64,000 nt of DNA from Avena insularis (lineage: Eukaryota; Streptophyta; Magnoliopsida; Poales; Poaceae): positions 284,277,533 to 284,341,532 of the forward strand of contig CM042689.1 in the NCBI GenBank assembly GCA_023614405.1, given 5' to 3'. Of the stretch, positions 23,950-34,589 are shown one piece after another. The number at the start of each line of letters is the position of its first letter. The stretch's first letter is position 1. A model generated the notes under the pieces. That model had not been told where the DNA came from. It did not search any database and saw only the letters and a program-made list of their open reading frames with translations. Both the position numbers and the translations under genes were made by a program.

Positions 23950-26900
23950 TGTCACATCCCAAGATTTTCCAAATCTTGTAATGTGAAAAATAAATGAATA
24001 AAATAAAACTTTATTGATTTTTAGGGTGAGAAGAAACTTTTTGAATCCATTTGGAAATTTTCAAAACCTATTTGGATCAAATAAAATCCTAAAGGGATTT
24101 GAAAAGTTAAATAAACAAGAAACTTAAAATATTTAAAATTACTATTTTGGATCTTTTAATAAAAGAATTTGGTTTTCAAAAGAAAAGGTGGATTTTTAAA
24201 TAAAGATTATTTTATATAGCCAAATTAAACCTTGGCCAATCTTTTGAATTAAAATGTTTTGCTTTGATTAAAATAGTAAAGGTTTATTTAAATAAAATAA
24301 TAAGGATTTAATATCCAAGGTTTATTAAAAATAAAAAGGTTTTACTATTTTAACTAAACATCAAAACTCATTATTTTATTTTAAATAAGTTTTCCAAGTA
24401 TTTTATATTCTCAAATAAAACCTACTGAAGGTTTTTGGTTATTTTAGATTTTCAAAAGAAAGATTCTAATAAAACAAATCCTATTTGATTTAATAACTAA
24501 GGTCCATTTTATTTAATTATTAATGGGACCTAAAATAAAAATGTTATTTTATTCTAAACAAGTTTTCCAAGTATCTTCTATTTTCAAATGAAACCTACTG
24601 ATTTGATTTTGGAAATATTTAGATTTCAAATGGAGCTTTTAATTAAAATAAAACCCATTTTTGATTTATTAACTAATGTCCATTTTATTTAATTATAAAT
24701 GGATTCTAAAATAAAAATATTATTTTGGGAATTGGTTTATGTTGATAAACAGAACCAAATTCAATTACATTGTGTGGTGAAAATTTGAATTGTTTGAATG
24801 TTTGAATAGTTGATTGAAATTCAAAAACAGAAATTGATTTAGAAAAAGGAAAAGCTTTTAGAAAGAAAAAAATGTGAGTCTGGTCGACCCAACCCAGCAA
24901 CCCACTAGGCCCAGCAGCCCATTTCCCTCTCTCCCCCGAAGCATCCTTTTCTCACTCACCAGACGACCCGCTAAGCAAATGACTGGTGGACCCTCGTTTC
25001 CTCTTCCTTCTCTCGCTGCCAGAGGACCCCACCGCCACGTCCCCCTTCTTCCCCACCCGCGGACTACGCCCTCCCCCTCGCCAGCCGTTGCAGGTGAATT
25101 AAGTCCGGCGTAATACGCGTTAACCACGCCGTTAATCAGCCCCTTGACCAAGCAAGTTAAAGCGCCTGCCCCTCCTCCCCACTCCCCCTCTGTCGCCCCA
25201 CCTCGACACGCCCCCAGGCTGCCGAATTTTGCTCAAGCACCGCCACTGTCCGACGACACTCTGATGACGATTCCAGCCGTGTCCTGCCACCCCTCGCCTC
25301 CTCGACCACGCACACATACTCTCCATCTCCTGGCGCATCTCCCCGTGCCACTGGTTCGCCCGCGAGTGCCCTGTAGCCTCGGCAGCGACAACTTCCAGCG
25401 TCGCCACCGTCTGGTTTAACTCTGGCGAGTGCCCCAGGTAGTTTCCGCCCGCTCCTTACCCTCTCATTCATGCACGCAAGTTCTATTCTCCCTCGCCCGT
25501 CTAACAGACCCCTTGTCTCGTCCTCCTGTGCCTTGTAGCCCCGCCTCCGTCATCAACCAGAGCGTGCCTAATGCCGAGCAAACTCCGGTGAGCAATCACC
25601 ACCACATGCGAGCACCCCTCCGTCTACAACCAACACGCCGAGCTTCCCCGTCCTTGCGATCACGGTGAGCCTCCTCCCCTTCTCTCGCTTCTGTTACACC
25701 AGCGCTTCCACCATCTCGACCGTGCCACCACCAGCGCCGCTTTATAAGGTCGATCAGGTTGTCACCGTTAGATTTTAATCCTGCGGTTGTAATTAGAACA
25801 GAGCGAAGCGTAGAGTGAACCTGCACCGTGCTATATCAGTTAGATCCAACAGCCTGCAGCACGTGATCCAGACGAACCGGTACCGCCCAATAGGATCATG
25901 ACGCGTGGCCAGTTTCTGTTTAAAACAGATTTTGAAATCAGAATTAGATGCAATTTTGTAAACCTCGTAACTTTTGATCCACACGTCCAATCTTTGCAAA
26001 CTTTATATCATTGGAATCAGTGGAACAAGCCCTAGCCAACCATGCCATTTGTTTAGTCAAAAGCTTCTGGAAAAGTGTGTGTTTTTGCAGAAACATTTGT
26101 ATGCTTGTGAAGGATGTGAAAATTGTTTAAAAATGATTTTGGGGATAAAATATTTTGCAATTGGTGTGATTTGAACCTACTGACCATAGGAAACACTTTA
26201 TGGTTTCAAAAATGTATTTGGTGAAGAAAAAGAATGAGTCTTTGATTTAAAACCATTTCTAGTCAAATAGAAATGTGGGTTATTTATTAAAATTGGTTTT
26301 GGAAGAGAACCTTTGGGAAATGTTTTGTTTTAAACTCTCTGGCCCCAAACACCAAGTTTTATGGTTTGAAAACATATTTGGTGAACCCTATAGATTAATG
26401 CCTTAGCAAAACTATTTCTACACCACATAAAATGATACCTTGTTTTGAAAATGGTTTATAAAGTGAAATCCTTTGCAAATGACTATGCCACTTTATAAAA
26501 TGACCATTAGGTGTTTTCAAATGTTTATGACCCATTAGGAACCACTTTTTCAAATAAAACAATCCTTGGCATGATTGCATGCATTACATTGACTTCATGA
26601 TTTTATGTGTTGTTTTGCTTGATTGGTAGATTGAACTTGTGCCTTGCTTGATTGAATTGTAGTGACTTGAAGAGTGTGATTGTAGCAAGGACAAGGAGTG
26701 AACCTATACTCTACCAAAAAGGCAAGTGATGCTTCATACTTTTTGTCCCATTACTTTCACTATGCATTAGTGATTTTTCTAAGTAAAACTTGCATGGAAC
26801 TTTTGCTAAGTATAAACCTTGCTATAGGAAAACCTAGTAGATGAAACCTTAGTAGAAATCTTCCTAAGCTAAGGTTCCTATTACTATCAAGCTTAGCCTA

Positions 26901-27968
26901 GCTAATAGAAAACAAGGGTGGAATATATATTCACACTATGGAAAATTTCTAAGTCCGAGGACTTGTGTTTTGTTTAATAAAACAACTAAGTTAATGAATC
27001 ACCTGGGTGGAATGGTAATTGCTTGGTGGATTTTGGTTGAGTGGTTCACAAGGCCCATGTCTATGGTTTAGCTTGTGTATCTCACTTGTGGATGGCCACC
27101 CAGGAACAAAGAGATTTGAGATGTCAAATGTTGAGAAGCTTCAAGTGCCGCCACTTGGCATTATGGGCTCTGCCTGGATCATATAGGTTGCAAGAACTTA
27201 GCCATATGGACAGTGGGTGGTAGAGTTTGATAGGTTGGAACGCGTCCATTTTGGTCTAAGGGAAGGCTTCTGAAAGATCTTGTCTTGGGAAACCAAGTCT
27301 TGTGGGGAAAGTGCACCACCTCTGCAGAGTGTAAAATCTAAGTACTTAGCCATGTCCCTGGTAAAGGATAATTTGAGCATCAAGACATGGAAGCAATCAA
27401 GAATCTCAACATTCAAATTTCTAAGTTAAAAACTTGTGGATTGAACAAGGGTTCAAGGATCTTCAATCTTTGATTGAGAAATTTTTTTTTGCCAAACAAA
27501 AACTTAGTGTTTTCAAATGTTAAGAAAAAAATCTATTTTGAGCAATGCAAGCCTCAACTCCACTTAGCCAAATGCATATAGATGATAGACTCCACTATAC
27601 TACCATAGTATCACTTGCCAATACAATTCAAATGTATTGACCCTTGTGGCTGTAACTTGTTATGTTGCAGGTTCGATTGATTTAGTGAAGTTTAAGTGAT
27701 TAGGATTGCAAGTCTACAACCAACATGTCTGCCTGTGGCACCTTGAAGATGAAGGACCCCATGCTATAGATTTTCTGCTGCAATGTAATGTAATAGCCAA
27801 ATGAGCTATGTAAGATGTAATAAAATTATGTTATTCCTGATTATAAAGTTGCATTATGACCTTTGTTTCTTGATATTACATCTTAACTGTGGATGCTAGC
27901 TATTGATCCAGGGACTAGCATTGTAAACACAGGGGACTCTACCTTATTTAAAGGTTGGGACCCTTTAA
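23950..27968 (+). repeat. LARD array LTR 3
   Basis: 4019 bp. It ends GACCCTTTAA instead of GACCCTTTCA, so the terminal CA has become AA, and is followed directly by the GATAC duplication. It has a cluster of small deletions in the C-rich part (about 25650-25820) relative to LTRs 1 and 2. Confidence 0.93.
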
Positions 27969-29183
27969 GATACACTTGTTTATCACCCACCATTAGGATT
28001 TACCCCCACTTCTAGATGATAGTGCTAAGCATAAAACTTGATCAACGTTAGATGGGAATACTTGGTGAAAATGGTTATGAAAACCTTAGAATGATGAGTG
28101 ATTCTAAAATGAAATGTTTTGACATGTGTTTTTGAACACCAGATGATTTTGATGATGAAAATGTTGAGGCATGAGCCTTAGCCCTTTAGAAAACTGATGG
28201 TTGTCTGGATGTGATAACATTCCAAATTTTACCGTATAACCACAATACCCGAAAATTGGGTAGGGCTTGACTAGAAATTTATATATAGTATGGGTTCCCT
28301 TGCGGCCAAGGTCTGAGCTGAGGCTACCTTGTGAAGATTGTCCACCTGTGCAGTACCCAAGATAACAGTTGGTATTGGTTGGGAGGCCAAACTCACAGGA
28401 GAGGTACCTATAGTAGGGCGTGTAATTGAAAGGTTAAGATTGATTATCCGCATACTGAGTATGGTGACTTCAGGATTGTTCCTGACGGATGTATCGAATG
28501 TTGTGGTGAAAGTGTACAATCTCTGCAGAGTGTCAAACTATTCGAATAGCCGCGTCCATGCTTATGGACAGTTGGAGTGGCCATACTGTTCCCCCGTCAG
28601 ATGTTTTCAAAACAACTTGTGAAATGATTTATGACTTTGACTTGACCACAACAGAGTTGTTATATGAAATTCAAGTTCCCACTTAGGTGTTATAAAACTT
28701 TCAACTAGCTTTCTTTGCTTTTGAACTTAGTAGAGGTAAATCTGGCTTTTTTGCAAAACAACCCTAGAGCTTAGTATCCTACTATAAAAACCCGCTTAAC
28801 TTATTAGTATTAGTTTGCGAGTACTTAAAGAGTACTCATGGCTTTGTCCCTGGCTATTCCCGTGACCAGACTATGAAGAGGAGTATCAGGATGACGGACC
28901 GCATGAAGGTTACGACAACTAGGATCATCTCCCATCGTCAGCATTGCCTGTGACCCTGAAGATGGAGCTTCGCCTACGCTATCATTATATTTACGTTATT
29001 CTGCTGCCTGAGTTGTATTAAGAACTGGATCATGGGATCCTTATTTGTCTAAGACCTCATGTATGGTTTGTAATGGATGATGTACTGTGATATCCAAATC
29101 TATTATGTCTCGCAAAAATGGTAATCCTGGGATTGTGATGTATGGCATAACAGGCATCTGCGATTAAAATCCGGGTGTTGACA
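27969..29183 (+). repeat. Element A 3' LTR, right part
   Basis: Continues the 3' LTR after the nested array, beginning with the GATAC duplication (27969-27973) and matching the 5' LTR from about 2932 to 4141. It ends GGTGTTGACA. The conserved block is at 28511-28572. The ORF 28338-28622 matches 3296-3580 of the 5' LTR but is not supported as coding. Confidence 0.92.
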
Positions 29184-29188
29184 CCTTA
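29184..29188. repeat. Target site duplication CCTTA, right copy, element A
   Basis: Exact partner of 92-96. Confidence 0.9.
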
Positions 29189-30546
29189 TTTAAAATCTAA
29201 AGGATAGGATAAATCTATGGCTACAAAAATCCAGGATTTCAAGATTTATTGAGCTTCTGAGTATTTTTAATGATTTAAACATTTCATTATGTGGTTTTAC
29301 CACTAGATAAATCTTTTCAAAATCTTAGCAACTCCAAAAATAGTGCTTCCAATTTCTTCTGGAAGGTATTTGAAATACCAATCCTTGGTACTTCGTCTCA
29401 TACTGTTTGGACGCATAAAATAAATTAGGTTAAAAAGAAAAATTTACTACAGAACTGCCTTTGAGAATTTCCTAAGGGCATTTTGGTATATATTTTGAGA
29501 TTATTCCAACTCCCAGTGAATCATTCCATCAAACACTACTTAATCATCCAAGTAAATAATTTTTGGAACTCTAGAACTATTCTGGCGAATTATTTCCTAA
29601 AATTAGAGTTTATTTCACTAGAAAAATTCATATCTAATTATAGAAAATTCATAAAATAGTGAAACCAAGTTTGTTGGCTTGGATATATCAATACCTATCT
29701 TATAGAACTTGGTCTTTGTTGCAGGACCCCTTCTTCGGTGGTTTTGGATATACAAATGACAAGAGAAATTCAATAATTGCCACCCCAAGTAATTCCTTTT
29801 GCAATAAACTCAATTTATCAAACCTACTAGAGTAAATAATAGATTATATGATTGTCCACTATTCTACAATGATGTTGCATGCTTGGTGTTGATTGTGCCC
29901 TTCTTTGCTTGCATGTGCGAACCTTGACGACGCTAGTTGCGATTGAATTGACGATGAGAAGAATGGATCATCTTATTATTATTGGACATTATGGTTTTCT
30001 AAGAAGAGTTCCAGTGACATATATGCCATATTGCTAATCATCAGGCAAGACATCTTCTTGCTGATAAACATTTTACCTACTATTTTACTTATGCATGGTT
30101 TATTTGCTTATTTATCCAAATTGCATTGTTTTACTAAACTATGTTTTATATGTGGGAAGGTTTGGCTCCTCCAATACATTACTACTTTAGTTCCACTAGG
30201 TACACCCCTTTTTGGTGACACCTACTTGCCCTTAGTATTGTAGGTGCTGTATAATACCACCACCCCTTGGAGACCCCGTTTTAGCCAAAGTAAAAGTATA
30301 GTATGGGAAGACCCCGGGTATATGTTTATAAAATATTTTATGAGAAAACCTTGGTGAGGTTCGACCTACCAAGAGACGTTTGAAAAATGAAGAAGGTTTT
30401 GTTTTACAAAAAGGTGGGATAAAATATGGAGGAAAAATGTTTACAAAAAGGCACCTGGTTCTTTGTAGTTTTTTCAGAACAATTAACCTGTGCAACCATA
30501 TTACTCTTGAAGTGCAACGACATTACTCTGGAAGTTCAAAAATTAA

Positions 30547-30942
30547 CCGGAGCAAGGCAAGGAGATCAAGATCACCCCCTTTGAGTTCTTCGACAATGAG
30601 AAGGAGCGCCAGAAGAAGGAGCTAAAGGCCCTCGAGTTGAAGATTGAAGAAATAGACAAGGAGGCGTCGGGGACACCTAGGAATCTTTGGTGGCTACGTG
30701 TTTATGTTGATAAACTCGATGAAGATATCAAGAAAACCACTAAAGCAGGTTTCACTATGAGTCTCAAGGTGATACAAACCCTCCAAAACAACAATGAGAT
30801 CATTAAAGAACAAGCGAAAGTGATGGAGAAGAATAATCTTCTCTACAAACTGCGCATTAAAGAACTAGAGGCCATCAATCAATCCCTCCGTCTCAGGTTA
30901 TCCCATGAGGAGAAGATACCATGTTCCATGGCACCACAGTGA
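30547..30942 (+). pseudogene. Element D 3'-terminal coiled-coil ORF fragment
   Basis: 132 open codons after TAA at 30544, ending TGA before 30943; there is no good ATG near the front, so the 5' part is missing or out of frame. The sequence is charged and heptad-like: KEIKITPFEFFDNEKERQ near the start, KALELKIEEIDKE, a central LWWLRVYVDKLDEDIKK, then AGFTMSLKVIQTLQNNN and LLYKLRIKELEAINQ. It ends IPCSMAPQ. The position just before the 3' untranslated region and LTR fits the third ORF of Athila-type elements, whose role is unknown. It is not an enzyme. Family placement is an inference from position and general appearance. Confidence 0.5.
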
Positions 30943-31568
30943 CCTTCAATAAAGCACGATATAAAATAATCGCAAGGGATTATTTGATCATGCCTGGCTT
31001 GATTCCAAGCTTGGGGAGACCTTTAAGACCTTGTAATCTATCTTACAAGTTTTTATTTCTATTCTAGCTTTTGCATTAGTTCGAGCTCATAAATAAAGTT
31101 TATATCATTAGATTCCCTTCAGGAATAGTTGATCCCTATTATGAAATTCTGAGTTTATTATGATATATGAAGTATTATTGAGTTTAAGTTTGTCTTATTG
31201 GATATATGAATGACTTGAGTATGATCTTACTTGCACTTGATGATAGCAATATGAGTCTTCCACACCATTGGTATTAATGGAACATATAAAGATAGTTTGA
31301 TTAATATGTTGTAGGTAATTGGTTTGATTTAGAAAAGGAGAAACTATCTAATTAATTAAGATGAAAAAGAAGAACCTTGAAAAAAGGAGAAATTATAAGT
31401 GCTACCAAATAGAGTGAGAACAAGTTTGAGGTAGAATACTTAAGTTATAAAGATGCTTCATATATATTTGGAATTTTATAATTGAGATTGTTAAACTTTG
31501 AAATTCCTACATGAAGTGGATTATATGGCTAGATCCTTTGCACAACACTTAAACAAAAGTGTGAGCGC

Positions 31569-31585
31569 AAATATATATATATATA
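31569..31585. repeat. AT microsatellite
   Basis: Uninterrupted (AT)n of about 17 bases in the 3' untranslated part of element D. Confidence 0.9.
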
Positions 31586-32003
31586 GAAAAATAAGAAAAA
31601 TAAATATGAAGAAAAAGAGCGAATGTGCAAAGAGCAAATATGCATATACCACTATATTGTAGTAAGACAAAGAGACGTTTGAGATTTTGAATCCCAAGTG
31701 AATATGTTAATCCTAAAAACACTTGGGACTTTCTCACTAACTCATTCGGTTGAACATAACACTTTTACATCATGTTGAGAATAATCTTTTATGAACTATT
31801 AATTGCTAAGGTGTGGAAGCCTACTAATATTATTCGGATAGTTCAAGTAAGGTACTATTCATGAACTTATTTATATGTATCCTTTATGATAAATACATGC
31901 AGCAACTGCCTCATTTATTTTATAGGCTTAACTTCATGAATATGAGGATCACATCCATTAATCTAAACTTGCTCGGGACGAGCAAGTCTACGCTTGGGGA
32001 AGT

Positions 32004-33430
32004 TGATGAGTGCATATTTGCATCATATTTACATTGTTATTTTGCATTATAGATGTAGGATTTTTGTATTTTATGGTGTTCGCACGCACTTTTTATGTTA
32101 ATTTTCACCAGTATCAGATCAGATGATGGATCCAAAGGACACAATTCTTGGAGCAGTTGTATTGGAGAGAAAAGGAGGAAAAAACAACGTAAATCGCTTA
32201 TTTGTGGAATATTAATAATACTAGAAGAAAACCCAAATCGAGAAGTGGAGACAGAAGAGTTGACGACCAACTATACGATGGGCTGCCATATAGTTCCCGC
32301 CGTATAGTTGGCGCCGCCTCCGCCTCCTCGAATAGTTTTAGCCCATGCAACTGGTTCGGGAAGAAGACATACAAAACACCCAGAAATCGTCGAAACCTCA
32401 CCTCCGGAAGGCATCTGGAGGGGGAACTTGCCCTAGGGATCCATCTTCGCCCTACACAGATTTGGGAGGACAAGACATTGATATCCATCTTCATGAACCG
32501 CTGCATCTTCATCACCACCATCATCTCCATCGTTCCCATCTAGATCTTGTTGTAATTCTTGCACTAGTTGTGGATTTATACAAGTACTATTCATCGAATA
32601 TCGCTTCCATTACCATTACTATGATGTTGTCTGCCTCCATGTCTGAGTAGATTATTAGTTCTTGGGGAGATGGAGAAACACTAGTATGAGATTGAAATAA
32701 GATAAAGTTTATTATGATATTCATCGCTGTGATCATGTGTTAGATTGTCTACATCTTGATGTTGGGGGAGGTCGATCTCTCCAATATTTCCCTCTTGTGG
32801 GTACTTGATGTAGGGAACTACTTGTTGGTACACGAAGGGATGTTAGCACTTACAGTGACTATAAAGCTGTTAGCACCCCTTACGTATCAACTTGGGAATC
32901 GAGAAAACTCACAAAACACTATCCATGCCATGGGATACGTCATGCGCGATTACGTCCCTTAATAGAGCGGTAGTTCAATTGATGTTGATTGTTGTGATAT
33001 GTGGTTATGAGGATGACTTGAGTAGTGGTTGCTGCCTCTTTATCCAAATACAGAGTTCCTCCCACACATACATAGTTAAGAATGTTCATGATGATAATCT
33101 TTACCTTAGCCCTTTATAATGCTAGTGGTGTATCCGCCAATCTCTAAGAACGCTTTCTCCCACTAAAGTTTCAAATCTCTGTTACACACGCGATACTTAT
33201 TTTTTGTATTCATTTTTATTTACTTTACGTATTGTTCTCTTATACCAAAAACCCAAGAACACCTTTTTACACATTACTCGCATTTTATCTAGTCACTTAG
33301 TACTTTGCTTAGCATTTCTTTTTTTAGTATTTACTTCAAGAATTCTTAGACTTCAGACTCCTGCTCCTTGTGGGATCGATATCTTTATTTCAAAACTAGC
33401 TACATCCGATCTGTGCACTTGCAGTCATCA
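32004..33430 (+). repeat. Element D 3' LTR (about 1.43 kb)
   Basis: Begins TGATGAGTGC straight after the purine-rich GCTTGGGGAAGT and ends with GGGATCGATATC... and CAGTCATCA, similar to the LTR ends of grass Athila elements (including E here, ending GTGTCATCA). The 5' LTR lies outside the window, so the boundaries rest on terminal motifs only. The five bases after it are GCAGC, but the partner duplication cannot be seen. It contains no credible gene. Confidence 0.65.
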
Positions 33431-33595
33431 GCAGCCGAGTTTGCCCGCTCTAGAAGCGCATGCATAAAATTTGCTACATGAGAGGCCAGCTGGATTCCAA
33501 CCGGGTTTCCACGGTCGAGCTTGATGATGACCAGATTCGGAGACTCGTCCAGGCTATCTTAAAGATAGAGATGGATGAGGATTCGAGTAGGGCAT
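33431..33595 (+). pseudogene. Fragment of a transposon-type ORF between elements D and E
   Basis: A ~165 bp sliver of older DNA. One frame reads MHKICYMRGQLDSNRVSTVE and continues LDDDQIRRLVQAILKIEM. The pattern of HKIC, a short linker, D-NRVSTVEL and a basic helix is reminiscent of plant transposon proteins of the 'putative gypsy type transposon'/CACTA ORF group, as I recall them. A stop lies directly upstream (TAG 33451-33453), and E truncates it downstream, so nothing functional remains. Only a protein search could confirm the family. Confidence 0.3.
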
Positions 33596-34589
33596 TGATA
33601 CATCCAAAACGTATCTACTTTCCTGAACACTTTTTTCTATTATTTCTCCTCTAATTTGTGTGATTTGGATACAACTAACGCAGACTGACGCTGTTTTCAG
33701 CAGAATTGCTTTGGTGTCTATTTTTTGTGCAGAAAATCAACTTTCAGGAAAAATCCAGGAAAATATGGCAAAACTCCTATTTTACGAGAAGACTCACAGA
33801 GCCAGAAGACAAGACGGAGGATGGCCACGAGGGGCCCACACCCCTTGGCCGCGCGGTCCATGCCAGGCCGTGCCCGGGGGAGGTGTGGCCACCTCGGGCA
33901 CCCCCTTGGTATCCCTCTTCGCCTACATAAAGCCTTCTGACCTAAAAATAGAGGGGGTTCGACGTTTTTCTAGATAGAGTTCCGCTGCGCCGCCACCACC
34001 AGAAACCATGAATCAGAACCATAAACTCCGTTCTGGCACCCTGCCGGGATGGGGAATTGGAGGAGATGATTGCCATCATCATCACCGACGCCTCTCCATT
34101 AACCGTCCATGTTTCCCCCATCCACGAGTGCGTAATCCCCTGCTATAGGCTACGGGGATGGTAGGGATAGGATGAGATCTATCATGTAATCGAATAAGAT
34201 TTTTAGGGTATGGTGCCTAGTATCTTTATTAGTGCTATTTGACTTTGTTTCAACTTGTTGTGCTTAATGCTTGTCACTGGGGCCCGAGTGCCATGATCTT
34301 AGATCTGAACATGTTATTGATTCATGATGATAGTATTGTTTGTGATCTTATCTGCAAGTTGTGTACACATATTATTGTCCGTAATTAAAGGCCCCGAAGT
34401 GACAGAAATTTGGACAGCCGGAGGGGATGGCTGTGATCTGAGGATCACATGTGTTCACGGAGTGTTAATGCTTTGCTCTGGTACTCTATTAAAAGGAGTA
34501 CCTTAATTGCCAGTAGATTCCCTTAAGTCCCCGCTACAACGGGATGGCAGGACAAAATATGTTGTGCAAGTTCTCATTGCGAGCACGTA
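33596..34589 (+). repeat. Element E 5' LTR, left part
   Basis: Starts TGATACATCC after GGCAT (possible TSD, partner lost). It contains a GC-rich segment with CCTACATAAAGCC near 33920 that may be a weak TATA box. The last five bases, ACGTA, form the left TSD of element B. The LTR resumes at 47013. Total length about 1.38 kb. Confidence 0.8.
34585..34589. repeat. Target site duplication ACGTA, left copy, element B
   Basis: ACGTA abuts TGTCACAAGC. Exact partner at 47008-47012. Confidence 0.92.

Larger units (their letters stand above)
12802..27968 (+). mobile_element. LARD-like gag-only retrotransposon in tandem LTR-int-LTR-int-LTR form
   Basis: Three nearly identical ~4.02 kb LTRs (12802-16827, 18373-22399, 23950-27968) alternate with two ~1.55 kb internal regions. 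The whole array has a single pair of 5 bp TSDs (GATAC), so it entered the 3' LTR of element A as one insertion and was enlarged afterwards. Each internal region has a PBS, a zinc-knuckle gag ORF and a polypurine tract but no protease, RT or integrase, so the family must be mobilised by another element. The long LTR with a short internal region fits the large retrotransposon derivative (LARD) description. I do not assign a family name. Confidence 0.92.
97..29183 (+). mobile_element. Element A: Tekay/Del-type Ty3-gypsy chromovirus, degenerate, with a nested insertion
   Basis: Complete LTR retrotransposon bounded by TGTAACATCC and GGTGTTGACA, with perfect 5 bp TSDs. Order: 5' LTR, PBS for initiator tRNA-Met, extra ORF, gag, protease, RT, RNase H, integrase, chromodomain, polypurine tract, 3' LTR. 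The Gag, RT and terminal chromodomain resemble the Tekay/Del lineage of plant chromoviruses. Without the 15.2 kb nested array (12802-27968) the element is about 13.9 kb. All genes carry stops or frameshifts, so this copy cannot be autonomous. The two LTRs differ at many scattered sites, suggesting a fairly old insertion. Confidence 0.92.
29189..32003 (+). mobile_element. Element D internal region (Athila-like), 3' portion
   Basis: Sequence from the element A insertion site to the 3' LTR of D. No RT or integrase motif is seen. It holds one open coiled-coil ORF (30547-30942), then about 1 kb of AT-rich 3' untranslated sequence with an AT microsatellite. The phrase CCAAGCTTGGGGAGACC after the ORF and TACGCTTGGGGAAGT just before the LTR resemble the 3' ends of grass Athila-type elements. 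Nothing recognisable was found in 29189-30546. Confidence 0.6.

Noticed and set aside
32198..32543. Two 113-aa ORFs on opposite strands in the LTR of element D
   Set aside because: Opposing open frames over the same bases with no domain. This is LTR leader sequence.
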